A DNA stretch of 20,622 nt from positions 1-20,622 of the forward strand of contig CAYRDY010000034.1 in NCBI GenBank assembly GCA_964423195.1, read 5' to 3'. Positions 5,942-13,596 of the stretch are shown here, in pieces. The DNA is from CAKRHR01 sp964423195 (GTDB taxonomy: Bacteria; Bacillota; Clostridia; Lachnospirales; Lachnospiraceae). Each line of letters starts with the position of its first letter. Within the stretch, counting starts at the first letter, position 1. The position numbers and the translations under genes are program-made. The notes under the pieces are model-generated. The model was not told where the DNA came from, made no database searches, and saw only the letters and a list, made by a program, of their open reading frames with translations.

Positions 5942-7126
5942 TTACGCAATTGGCTCGATATAGACATCGATCTTTCCGCCGCAGGCCATGCCTGCGGCAT
6001 CATTGTCCTGTCCAGTCATGTCGACGGCCAGGATCCCGGAGGTGCCCTCCCTGATGTGGCGGCGGGCTGCCTGGATCACCGCGGCCTCGGCGCAGCCGCC
6101 GCCGACCGTGCCGATTGTCCTGCCGGATTCAAAGACCAGCATTTTTGCGCCGGCGCCGCGCGGGGCGGATCCCTGCCGTCTGACGATGACGGCCAGCGCG
6201 CAGGCGCCGTCCTGACCGGCCAGCACACCGGCGCCGTCCTGACCGGCCAGCGCGCAGGCGCCGTCCTGTCCGGCGAGCGCGCAGGCGCCGTCCTGCCCAG
6301 CCAGCACACATGTGCCGTCTGATCCGGGAGACCCCAAATGTCTGTCGTCCGCCTGTGGGGTTGAATCGGCGCCGCGCTCGATGGCAACCAGGGCGTCCAG
6401 CATCTCTTTAGAATAATGGGAAGCGGCGCTCGCTTCATTTTTGACGCTGATCAATTCGGCGGCGATCGATACGGCGATCTCCTCCGGCGTCTCGGCCATG
6501 ATCCTCATGCCGATCGGCATGTGTACGGTATCTAAGAGCGTCCGGCTGACACCTTTTGCGGCAAGCGTCTCGACGACGGCGCTCACGCGCGCGCGGCTGC
6601 CCATCATGCCGATATACGCGTGGGGACGGTGAATGACCGCCTTCAGGCACTCGATATCAAAGCGGTGTCCGCGGGTGACAATGATAAAATAATTGTTCCA
6701 ATCATCGGGTATCTGCGCGAGCGCGTCGCCAAAAGCGGCGCAGATGACCTTGTCGGCGCCGGCGCTTCGGGCGCGGTCACAGAAGTCTGGGCGGTCGTCG
6801 ATCGCGGTGACACGAAAGCCGAGCATTTTCCCCAGGGCGATGGTCGGGATGGAGACATGGCCGCAGCCGCAGATGACCATGCCGGGTTGCCCCGCGAGCA
6901 TCTCGCAGAAGACCGTGCTTTCGCCGATTTCGATCAGCCGCTGCTGTCGGATCTGCGGCAGCGCCGGGGCAAGCGCTGTCCAGAGAGGAATCTCCTCGGA
7001 CGTATAGACATATCCGCCCTCTGACCAGAGGGCTTTGGCGCGGCTGTAGGGACCGGAGATGACCATGGCACTGACATATGTTTGTCTTTGACTCATCTGG
7101 GCAATTTGTTTATAAAATGAATGCAT
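5942..7126 (-). CDS. XdhC/CoxI-family molybdenum-hydroxylase maturation protein
   Basis: This 394-residue protein is related to XdhC, which binds and sulfurates or inserts molybdenum cofactor for xanthine-dehydrogenase-type enzymes. Residues about 80-225 form the XdhC Rossmann domain: ICGCGHVSIP (GCGH 87-90), IDDRPDFCDRA, YIGMMGSRARV and HMPIGMRI. Residues about 305-394 form the XdhC/CoxI domain: VIVRRQGSAPRGAGAKMLV, GTVGGGCAEA, ACGGKIDVYIE. Canonical XdhC has these two domains in the reverse order. Between them lies a tandem repeat of nine-residue LAGQDGACA units (about 274-310). The start has an AAAGGA ribosome binding site and a good promoter upstream. No hydroxylase structural genes are in the window, so its partner enzyme is unknown. 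Confidence 0.85.
   Translation of the reverse strand: MHSFYKQIAQMSQRQTYVSAMVISGPYSRAKALWSEGGYVYTSEEIPLWTALAPALPQIRQQRLIEIGESTVFCEMLAGQPGMVICGCGHVSIPTIALGKMLGFRVTAIDDRPDFCDRARSAGADKVICAAFGDALAQIPDDWNNYFIIVTRGHRFDIECLKAVIHRPHAYIGMMGSRARVSAVVETLAAKGVSRTLLDTVHMPIGMRIMAETPEEIAVSIAAELISVKNEASAASHYSKEMLDALVAIERGADSTPQADDRHLGSPGSDGTCVLAGQDGACALAGQDGACALAGQDGAGVLAGQDGACALAVIVRRQGSAPRGAGAKMLVFESGRTIGTVGGGCAEAAVIQAARRHIREGTSGILAVDMTGQDNDAAGMACGGKIDVYIEPIA
6198..6305 (-). repeat. 27-bp in-frame tandem repeat in xdhC
   Basis: Four 27-bp units (6198, 6225, 6252, 6279), followed by a degenerate fifth to about 6332, encode LAGQDGACA in the xdhC-like protein. The last unit runs straight into the first strand of the XdhC/CoxI domain (ALAVIVRR), so the array may have arisen by amplifying that domain edge. 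Confidence 0.9.
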
Positions 7127-7173
7127 GACTCTGTCCTTTCAGCGGATTTCTCAATTTCTCAATTCCATTCATA

Positions 7174-7202
7174 AGTATACCCGAAATGATCTGTCTGTAC
7201 AA
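7174..7202 (-). promoter_or_regulatory. Promoter of the xdhC-like gene
   Basis: On the minus strand TTGTAC (7202-7197), a 17-base spacer and TATACT (7179-7174) fit a sigma-A promoter. The start is about 40 bases upstream of the coding start. A direct repeat of AATTGAGAA occurs in the leader. Confidence 0.7.
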
Positions 7203-7221
7203 GTCTTCTTCTGATAAATGC

Positions 7222-7248
7222 AGCGCTCCCTTTATGCGCTCTTTTTTT
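7222..7248 (+). terminator. Possible weak terminator
   Basis: AGCGC (7222-7226) pairs with GCGCT (7236-7240) across a 9-base loop, followed by C and seven T. The stem is only 5 bp and no plus-strand gene ends nearby, so it may be a relic or an insulator before the rimP promoter. Confidence 0.25.
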
Positions 7249-7279
7249 ATAAATTTTTGCAATTATTTCAAAAATTTGC

Positions 7280-7308
7280 TTGATTAATCATGATTAAAGT
7301 GATACACT
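7280..7308 (+). promoter_or_regulatory. Promoter of the rimP-nusA-infB operon
   Basis: TTGATT (7280-7285), 17-base spacer, TACACT (7303-7308) gives a sigma-A-like promoter with a start near 7315, about 105 bases before rimP. The spacer contains the perfect palindrome listed next. Confidence 0.6.
7284..7297. promoter_or_regulatory. Perfect palindrome in the operon promoter spacer
   Basis: TTAATCATGATTAA is a 14-base perfect palindrome lying between the -35 and -10 boxes of the rimP promoter, a classic place for a repressor or a MerR-type activator. No regulator is identified. Confidence 0.45.
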
Positions 7309-7333
7309 AGCTATGCTGATATTGTTTTTACTA

Positions 7334-7361
7334 AAAGAGTGGGCTGTCAAGTCCACTCTTT
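7334..7361 (+). other. Leader hairpin upstream of rimP
   Basis: AAAGAGTGG (7334-7342) is perfectly complementary to CCACTCTTT (7353-7361), and two further inner pairs are possible, around a loop containing TGTCAA. It lies about 20 bases into the presumed transcript. A T6 run follows only 13 bases later, so it is not a standard terminator. It may control early elongation or RNA stability. Confidence 0.5.
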
Positions 7362-7421
7362 CACATTGTATGAATTTTTTCTGAGATAGAGCATCTGACA
7401 GTGAAGGCGAGGTGACAGGAT

Positions 7422-7889
7422 TTGGCGAAAAAAGATTACGAGAGCCGCACGGAGGAATTGATCACGCCGCTCCTTGAGGCCAATCATTTTGAACTTGTGG
7501 ACGTGGAGTGGGTCAGAGAGGGTTCCAACTGGTATCTGCGGGTTTTCATTGATAAAGAGGGCGGCATCACCGTCGATGACTGCGAGATGATCAGCCGGGC
7601 GTTCGAGAAAATATTGGATGAGAAGGATTATATCGCGGAGAATTATATTTTTGAGGTCAGTTCGCCGGGGCTGGATCGGCCGCTCAAAAAAGAGAAGGAT
7701 TTTGCCCGCAGCATCGGCAAGGAGGTCGAGGTCAGACTGTATAAAGCGGTGGACAAGCAGAAGGAATTTACGGGATGCCTGATAGCTTACGACGAGGACA
7801 GCGTGACGCTTGAGATGGATGACGACAGCACGATGACGTTCAGTCGGGCGGATATAGCACGCATCCGGCTGGCATTTCTGTGGGGATGA
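7422..7889 (+). CDS. rimP: Ribosome maturation factor RimP
   Basis: This 155-residue protein helps 30S ribosomal subunit assembly. The family pattern is clear: N-terminal domain with ITPLLEANHFELVDVEWVREGSNWYLRVFID, DCEMISRAFEKILD, then YIFEVSSPGLDRPLKKEKDF, and an Sm-like C-terminal domain ending in ARIRLAF. Length is normal for the family. The start codon appears to be TTG at 7422, preceded by AGGCGAGG-type purines; the nearby GTG codons at 7401 and 7412 are out of frame or run into a stop. It is the first gene of the operon and lies 93 bases before nusA. Confidence 0.93.
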   Translation: MAKKDYESRTEELITPLLEANHFELVDVEWVREGSNWYLRVFIDKEGGITVDDCEMISRAFEKILDEKDYIAENYIFEVSSPGLDRPLKKEKDFARSIGKEVEVRLYKAVDKQKEFTGCLIAYDEDSVTLEMDDDSTMTFSRADIARIRLAFLWG

Positions 7890-7982
7890 GTAAGGTGACA
7901 AAGTCCAAACAGGATGCCGGAAGACAGAGATTTCAAGAGCCGTTGACGCATGTGGGACTTTCAGATCGGAGGTATAAGGAAA

Positions 7983-9029
7983 ATGAATGAAGGGCGCGAA
8001 TTGATTGAAGCGTTGGAACAGATTGAAAAGGAAAAGGGCATTGATAAGGAGATATTGTTGGAGGCCATCGAAAATTCTCTGATGGCGGCCTGTAAAAATG
8101 AGTACGGCAAGGCGGACAATATCAGGGTTATCATCAACCGCGATACCGGTTCCGTGCTTGTATACGCGGAGAAGACGGTGGTCGAGAAAGTTGAGGACCC
8201 GCTGACCGAGATCAGTCTCGCCGACGCGAAGCTAAGGGATGAGAAGTACGAACTCGGCGATATTGTCCAGGTTGAGGTGACGCCGCGCAATTTCGGGCGC
8301 ATCGCGGCGCAGAAGGCAAAACAGGTGGTCGTGCAGAAGATCCGCGAGGAGGAGCGCAAATCGCTCTACAATCAGTATTATGGCAAGGAGAGAGAAGTAG
8401 TCACCGGTATCGTCCAGCGCAGAATCGGGAAAAATGTGGCCATCAATCTGGGGAAGGTGGACGCGGTTCTGACGGAGAATGAACAGATCAAGGGCGAGGT
8501 GTACCGGCCGACGGAGCGCATTAAACTCTATGTGGTCGATGTCAGGGATACCAATCGGGGGCCGAAGATCACCGTGTCAAGGACGCATCCGGAGCTTGTG
8601 AAACGCCTGTTTGAGGAGGAGGTTTCCGAGGTGAGGGACGGCACGGTGGAGATTAAGAGCATCTCCCGCGAGGCAGGCTCCAGAACCAAGATTGCCGTCT
8701 GGTCAAATAACCCGGACGTGGATCCGGTCGGGGCATGTGTCGGGATCAACGGTTCCCGTGTCAACGCCATTGTCGATGAGCTGCGCGGCGAGAAGATCGA
8801 TATCATCAACTGGGATGACGATCCGGCGATACTGATTGAAAATGCCCTGAATCCGGCCAGGGTCGTTTCCGTGGATGTGGATATAGAGGAGAAGAGCGCG
8901 AGTGTGATTGTGCCGGATTATCAGCTCTCTCTGGCCATCGGCAAGGAGGGGCAGAACGCCCGCCTGGCCGCAAGGCTTACCGGTTACAAGATCGATATCA
9001 AGAGCGAATCACAGGTGTACGGCTATTAG
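7983..9029 (+). CDS. nusA: Transcription termination/antitermination factor NusA
   Basis: This 348-residue RNA-polymerase-binding factor modulates pausing, termination and antitermination. The layout is an N-terminal polymerase-binding domain (about 1-125; NEGRELIEALEQIEKEKGIDKE), an S1 domain (about 130-200; EVVTGIVQRRIGKNVAINLGKVDAVL, here split by position) and two KH domains (about 200-345; PVGACVGINGSRV and LAIGKEGQNARLAARLTGYKIDI). There is no C-terminal acidic-repeat region, which is normal for Firmicutes. The start at 7983 is preferred because GGAGG and AAGGA lie just upstream; an in-frame ATG at 7950 would add 11 residues that contain this site. A 7-bp inverted repeat (AAAGTCC, 7900-7906 and 7955-7961) sits in the gap after rimP. 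Confidence 0.96.
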   Translation: MNEGRELIEALEQIEKEKGIDKEILLEAIENSLMAACKNEYGKADNIRVIINRDTGSVLVYAEKTVVEKVEDPLTEISLADAKLRDEKYELGDIVQVEVTPRNFGRIAAQKAKQVVVQKIREEERKSLYNQYYGKEREVVTGIVQRRIGKNVAINLGKVDAVLTENEQIKGEVYRPTERIKLYVVDVRDTNRGPKITVSRTHPELVKRLFEEEVSEVRDGTVEIKSISREAGSRTKIAVWSNNPDVDPVGACVGINGSRVNAIVDELRGEKIDIINWDDDPAILIENALNPARVVSVDVDIEEKSASVIVPDYQLSLAIGKEGQNARLAARLTGYKIDIKSESQVYGY

Positions 9030-9045
9030 GTGACCGGAGGCGGAT

Positions 9046-9318
9046 ATGGCAGAAAAGAAAATTCCCCAGCGGCAATGCTGCGGCTGCCGTGAAAAGAGGG
9101 ATAAAAATGAAATGTTTCGCATTATCAGGACGCCGGATGGGCAGGTGTGCATCGATGCCACAGGTCGAAAAAATGGCAGGGGTGCTTATATCTGCCCAAG
9201 GATGGACTGCCTGAGAGCGGCCATTAAGAATAAAGGGATTGAGCGTTCTCTGAATGTGCTGATCCCGACGGAGGTTTTGGATCTGTTGACTGAGGAGATG
9301 AAAAGGCTTGGGAAATGA
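9046..9318 (+). CDS. rnpM: RNA-binding protein RnpM (YlxR)
   Basis: This 90-residue basic protein is of the YlxR/DUF448 family, recently described in Bacillus as a binder and modulator of RNase P RNA. The signature is visible: PQRQCCGCREKRDKNEMFRI near the N-terminus and GRKNGRGAYICPRMDCL in the middle. GGAGG lies 5 bases before the ATG. It sits between nusA and ylxQ as in most Firmicutes, and its stop overlaps the ylxQ start. Confidence 0.93.
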   Translation: MAEKKIPQRQCCGCREKRDKNEMFRIIRTPDGQVCIDATGRKNGRGAYICPRMDCLRAAIKNKGIERSLNVLIPTEVLDLLTEEMKRLGK

Positions 9319-9619
9319 CAGAGTATTGTCTCTGATCGGACTTGCGATGAAGGCCGGGAAAGTTGCAGGCGGTGAATTCTCGACAGAAAGGGCGGTAAAG
9401 AGCAGAAAGGCATGTCTGGTTATCGTGGCCGGGGATGCTTCGGATAATACGAAAAAGAATTTTAGGGATGCATGCAAATATTATAAGGTGCCGATGATCG
9501 AGTATGGCAGCAAAGTGTCAATCGCACATGCCGTGGGCAGGGAAGTGCGGGCGTCCATAGCCATTCTGGATACAGGATTTGCCAAAGCGATTGAGAAACT
9601 GGTCAAACCGGAAAATTAA
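9308..9619 (+). CDS. ylxQ: L7Ae-type ribosomal/RNA-binding protein YlxQ
   Basis: This 103-residue protein has the L7Ae/L30e/Gadd45 fold, which binds kink-turn RNA. The conserved start NDRVLSLIGLAMKAGKVAGGE and the segment ACLVIVAGDASDNTKKNF support this. The start is TTG at 9308, overlapping the end of rnpM by 11 bases; a nearby ATG at 9315 is in another frame and stops quickly. It ends 13 bases before infB. Its exact cellular role is not settled in the family. Confidence 0.9.
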   Translation: MGNDRVLSLIGLAMKAGKVAGGEFSTERAVKSRKACLVIVAGDASDNTKKNFRDACKYYKVPMIEYGSKVSIAHAVGREVRASIAILDTGFAKAIEKLVKPEN

Positions 9620-9632
9620 CGGAGGTAGTTAG

Positions 9633-12600
9633 ATGTCGAGAATCAGAGTTCATGAATTAGCGAAAGAATTAAATAAAAGCAGCAAAGATATCATTTATGC
9701 GCTGAAGAGCCACGGTGTCGTCGTGGAGAGCCATATGAGTACCATCAGCGCGGAAAATGCCGACAAGATCCGGCGGTATTTTTCACCCGCGGCGCGGGCG
9801 GCGGCCAGACAGGATGCGCGGACACAGCAGCCTGCGGGTGCGCGCCCGGATGGCAGGGTGGTTCGCCCGGACGGCGCACAGGCGACGAGGAGCTATACCG
9901 GCGAGGACGGCAGAAGGACCGGCGTTCGAATGCGCCCTGCGGGGGAGCGTCCGAGGCGAGTTGACGGCGAGCGCCAGGGTGTCCGGAGTGACGGCGAGCG
10001 TCAGGGTATCCGAGGCGACGGCGAGCGGTTCGGTTATAGAGGCGAGCGGCGTGACGGTATGGCGCGCCCTGTGGGGGAGCGTCCGAGGCGAGTGGATGGC
10101 GAACGCCAGGGTGTCCGGAGTGACGGCGAGCGTCAGGGTATCCGAGGCGACGGCGAGCGGTTCGGCTACAGAGGCGAGCGGCGTGACGGCATGGTTCGCC
10201 CTGCGGGGGAGCGCCCGAGGAGAAGTGAGGGCGATCGGCAGAACCTCAGAGCTGAGAGCGAGCGCCCAAATGTGAGCGTTGGGAGCGAGCAGCCGTTTGT
10301 CAGGACTGAGGATGGACGCCAGACCGTCGGGGGCGAGAGCGAGCGCCGCGAGGAGCGTCAGGTTGTCAGGGCCGATGGTGCGCAGCGCGAGGAGCGCCAG
10401 ACTGCCGGGGCCGATGGTGCGCAGCGCGAAGATCGCCAGACTGCCGGGACCGATGGTGCGCAGCGTGAAAATCGCCAGGCTGCCGGGGGCGAGAGCGAGC
10501 GCCGCGAGGAGCGTCAGGCTGTCAGGGCCGATGGTGCGCAGCGCGAGGAGCGCCAGACTGCCGGGGCCGATGGTGCGCAGCGCGAGGAGCGCCAGGTTGT
10601 GAGGGCTGATGGTGAGCGCCGCGAGGAGCGCCAGACTGTCAGGGCCGATGGTGCGCAGCGCGAGGAGCGCCAGGCTGTGAGGGCTGAAGGCGAGCGCCGC
10701 GAAGATCGCCAGGCTGTGCGGGCTGATGGTGAGCGCCGCGAGGAGCGCCAGAATTTCAGAAGAGATGGTGAGCGCCGTGAGAACCGCCAGGGATACAGGG
10801 GCGACCGTGACCGCCAGGGCGGCAGGCCGGGCACCAGAGGCGACGGCGAGCGCCGTGAGGAGCGTCAGAGCTACAGAGGCGAGGGAAATGCCAGGGGCGA
10901 TGGCGACCGCGGCTACAGAGGCGACCGCGACAGACAGGGCGGTTACAGAGGTGATCGCCGGGACGGCGGCCGCCCGTATGGTGACAGGGACCAGAGCGGC
11001 AGAGGTGACGGCCGCGGATTCAACGGTCAGAATCGACAGGATGACAGACGCGGTCAGGCTCAGGGCTATGACCGCGGCAGAAACGCAGGCAGGGATCAGA
11101 GCGGCAGAAATGTCGGCAGGGATCAGAGCGGCAGGAGTGGCGCAAGGGATCAGGGCAGCCGTGACGGCGGCAGGAATTTCACCCGTGACAACAGAGGCCG
11201 CGGCGGCAGGGATCAGAAGTTCAACCTGGACAGCGCGATCTCCAAAGAGGTGGTGGCCAGCAAGGATGCCACCCGTGAAAACCGCCGCAATTTTAAAGAT
11301 AAAGGTGCAAGGGATAAGAATACAAGAGATAGAGAGAACGAGAAGCGTCTGAACAGAGGTTCAGAAAAAAATACGGTTTCGAAGAAGCCTGCGGTCAGCA
11401 AACCGGCCAAACCGAAGCCGGTGGAGGAGAAGGTCAGGGAGATCGTTCTGCCTGAGTCCATCACTCTCAAGGAGCTGGGCGACAAGATGAAGGTCAATCC
11501 TTCCGAGATCATCAAGAAGCTGTTCCTGGGCGGGAAGATGGTGACGCTGAATTCAGAGATTTCTTATGACGAGGCCGAGGAGATTGCCATGGACTACGAT
11601 ATTCTCTGTGAGCATGAGGTGGTCGTCGACGCGATTGAGGAATTGCTCAAGGAGGACGAGGAGCGGGAGGACGAGATGGTTACAAGGCCTCCGGTCGTCT
11701 GTGTCATGGGCCATGTCGATCACGGCAAGACTTCGATTTTGGATGCCATCCGCCAGACGCGGGTGACGGCGGGCGAGGCCGGCGGCATCACCCAGCACAT
11801 CGGCGCCTATGTCGTCGATGTCAAGGGGCAGAAGATCACATTTCTCGATACGCCGGGGCATGAGGCGTTTACCGCGATGCGCCTGAGAGGCGCCCAGTCC
11901 ACGGACATCGCGATTTTGGTGGTGGCCGCGGACGACGGCGTGATGCCTCAGACCGTGGAGGCCATCAATCATGCCAGGGCTGCCGGCATTGAGATTATTG
12001 TCGCTATCAACAAGATAGATAAGCCGAGTGCAAATATCGACCGTGTGAAGCAGGAGCTCACCGAGCATGATCTCGTCGCGGAGGACTGGGGCGGTCAGAC
12101 CATCATGGTGCCGGTATCCGCTCACACGAAGGAGGGCCTGGACGAACTGCTGGATATGATTCTTCTGGTGGCGGAGATGCGTGAGCTGAAGGCCAATCCG
12201 AACAGAAGAGCCAGGGGCCTTGTGCTGGAGGCGCAGCTTGACAAGGGCCGCGGTCCGGTAGCGACCGTGCTTGTCCAGAAGGGCACATTGAACGTCGGCG
12301 ATAATGTGGCCGTCGGCACCGCTTACGGGCGCGTGCGCGCCATGATCGACGACACGGGACGGCGCGTCAAGAGCGCGACGCCGTCCATGCCAGTCGAGAT
12401 TCTTGGCCTGAACGATGTGCCGCAGGCCGGTGAGGTCTTTGTGGCGACCGAAAATGAAAAAGAGGCCCGCGCTTTTGCGGAGACGTTTATTGCCAAAAAC
12501 CGCGAGAAATTGATTGCGGACACGAAATCAAAGCTGTCCCTTGAGGGCCTGTTTGATCAGATTCAGGCCGGCCAGGTCAAAGAGCTGAATATCGTGGTCA

Positions 12601-13184
12601 AGGCTGACGTCCAGGGATCTGTGGAGGCGCTGAAGCAGAGCCTTCTGAAGCTGTCGAACGACGAGGTGGCGGTCAAGGTCATTCACGGCGGTGTGGGCGC
12701 GATCAATGAGTCCGACGTGATGCTGGCCTCGGCATCCAACGCCATTATTATCGGCTTTAATGTGCGACCAGACAATCAGGCCAAAGCGCACGCGGAGGCT
12801 GAGAAGGTGGATATACGCCTGTACAGAGTCATTTACAACGCGATCGAGGACGTGGAAGCGGCCATGAAGGGCATGCTGGAGCCGACCTTCGAGGAGAAGA
12901 TCATCGGCCACGCGGATGTGCGCCAGACGTATAAGGTATCCGGTGTGGGCACGATCATCGGCGGCTATGTGACCGACGGCAAGGTGGCGAGAAACAGCAA
13001 GGCCCGCCTGATCCGTGATAATGTCGTCATCTATGAGGGTGAGCTGGCGTCCTTAAAGCGCTTCAAGGATGATGTGAAGGAAGTCAACGCCGGCTATGAA
13101 TTCGGTATGTCCTTCGACAAGTTCAATGATATCAAGGAAGGCGACAAGGTTGAGGTTTTTGTCATGGAGGAAGTTGAGCGATAA
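9633..13184 (+). CDS. infB: Translation initiation factor IF-2 with expanded repeat region
   Basis: This GTPase of 1183 residues positions initiator tRNA on the ribosome. An IF2_N domain is at 1-50 (SRIRVHELAKELNKSSKDI) and a second at about 609-660 (ITLKELGDKMKVNPSEIIKK). The GTP-binding domain starts with G1 GHVDHGKT at 693-700, then DTPGHEAFTAMR, NKIDKPSANIDR and a VSAHT segment. Domains II, III and the initiator-tRNA-binding C-terminus run to the end. Between about residues 100 and 530 lies a huge Arg/Gly/Asp/Glu/Gln-rich region with three kinds of tandem repeat, making the protein some 250-400 residues longer than usual in Firmicutes. This part is expected to be disordered. The start has a GGAGGT ribosome binding site. 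The core is intact and surely essential; the length of the repeat region probably varies between strains. Confidence 0.97.
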   Translation: MSRIRVHELAKELNKSSKDIIYALKSHGVVVESHMSTISAENADKIRRYFSPAARAAARQDARTQQPAGARPDGRVVRPDGAQATRSYTGEDGRRTGVRMRPAGERPRRVDGERQGVRSDGERQGIRGDGERFGYRGERRDGMARPVGERPRRVDGERQGVRSDGERQGIRGDGERFGYRGERRDGMVRPAGERPRRSEGDRQNLRAESERPNVSVGSEQPFVRTEDGRQTVGGESERREERQVVRADGAQREERQTAGADGAQREDRQTAGTDGAQRENRQAAGGESERREERQAVRADGAQREERQTAGADGAQREERQVVRADGERREERQTVRADGAQREERQAVRAEGERREDRQAVRADGERREERQNFRRDGERRENRQGYRGDRDRQGGRPGTRGDGERREERQSYRGEGNARGDGDRGYRGDRDRQGGYRGDRRDGGRPYGDRDQSGRGDGRGFNGQNRQDDRRGQAQGYDRGRNAGRDQSGRNVGRDQSGRSGARDQGSRDGGRNFTRDNRGRGGRDQKFNLDSAISKEVVASKDATRENRRNFKDKGARDKNTRDRENEKRLNRGSEKNTVSKKPAVSKPAKPKPVEEKVREIVLPESITLKELGDKMKVNPSEIIKKLFLGGKMVTLNSEISYDEAEEIAMDYDILCEHEVVVDAIEELLKEDEEREDEMVTRPPVVCVMGHVDHGKTSILDAIRQTRVTAGEAGGITQHIGAYVVDVKGQKITFLDTPGHEAFTAMRLRGAQSTDIAILVVAADDGVMPQTVEAINHARAAGIEIIVAINKIDKPSANIDRVKQELTEHDLVAEDWGGQTIMVPVSAHTKEGLDELLDMILLVAEMRELKANPNRRARGLVLEAQLDKGRGPVATVLVQKGTLNVGDNVAVGTAYGRVRAMIDDTGRRVKSATPSMPVEILGLNDVPQAGEVFVATENEKEARAFAETFIAKNREKLIADTKSKLSLEGLFDQIQAGQVKELNIVVKADVQGSVEALKQSLLKLSNDEVAVKVIHGGVGAINESDVMLASASNAIIIGFNVRPDNQAKAHAEAEKVDIRLYRVIYNAIEDVEAAMKGMLEPTFEEKIIGHADVRQTYKVSGVGTIIGGYVTDGKVARNSKARLIRDNVVIYEGELASLKRFKDDVKEVNAGYEFGMSFDKFNDIKEGDKVEVFVMEEVER
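9936..10199 (+). repeat. 132-bp direct repeat in infB
   Basis: Two consecutive copies of a 132-bp (44-residue) unit, almost identical at DNA level, encode GERPRRVDGERQGVRSDGER followed by a GIRGDGERFGYRGERRDGM-type end. A third copy starts and then diverges. Within the unit, shorter GERQG(V/I)R(S/G)D motifs repeat as well. Confidence 0.9.
10347..10892 (+). repeat. 39-bp tandem repeat in infB
   Basis: About fourteen 39-bp units begin at 10347, 10386, 10425 and so on. Each encodes a 13-residue unit such as REERQTAGADGAQ, with variants ending in GER or DRD. The phase is kept exactly, so the reading frame of IF-2 (residues 239-420) is never disturbed. Confidence 0.92.
11085..11219 (+). repeat. 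27-bp tandem repeat in infB
   Basis: Five 27-bp units (9 residues each, for example AGRDQSGRN and VGRDQSGRS, then more degenerate ones) cover residues 485-529 of IF-2, just before the conserved part resumes. Confidence 0.8.
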
Positions 13185-13217
13185 ACTTCATCCGGCTTGT
13201 CGGGATGGGAGTCAGGT

Positions 13218-13595
13218 ATGAGAAAGAACAGTATCAAAAATACGCGCATCAACGGCGAGGTTCAGAGAGAACTCAGCCATATTATAGCGAGGGAGATCAA
13301 GGATCCGAGGATCAGTCCCATGACGAGCGTGGTCGCGGCGGAGGTCACACCGGATTTAAAATACTGCAAGGCCTATATCAGCGTGCTCGGCGATGCGAAG
13401 GCGCAGCAGGACACGATTACCGGCTTGAGGAGCGCGGAGGGCTATATCCGGCGCGCGTTGGCCGGTTCCGTGAATCTGCGCAATACGCCGGAGCTGATCT
13501 TCTGCCTTGACCAGTCCATCGAATATGGCGTCCATATGTCGCAGCTGATCGATGAGGTGACGAGGGATTTACCGGACAGAGAGGAAGAAGATTGA
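13218..13595 (+). CDS. rbfA: Ribosome-binding factor A
   Basis: This 125-residue KH-type protein matures the 16S rRNA 5' region of the 30S subunit. The family pattern is clear: RINGEVQRELSHIIAREIKDPRIS, VTPDLKYCKAYISVLGD and LRNTPELIFCLDQSIEYGVHM. The start at 13218 is chosen because GGGAG lies 6 bases upstream; an in-frame ATG at 13197 would extend it by 7 residues of non-family sequence. It follows infB by 33 bases and nearly touches nrnA. Confidence 0.95.
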   Translation: MRKNSIKNTRINGEVQRELSHIIAREIKDPRISPMTSVVAAEVTPDLKYCKAYISVLGDAKAQQDTITGLRSAEGYIRRALAGSVNLRNTPELIFCLDQSIEYGVHMSQLIDEVTRDLPDREEED

Positions 13596-13596
13596 T

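Noticed and set aside
6198..6305. Sequencing or assembly error as the source of the xdhC repeat
   Set aside because: The units are not identical (substitutions differ between units) and keep the frame, which is more like true divergence than collapse or expansion by assembly, though read-level proof is not available here.
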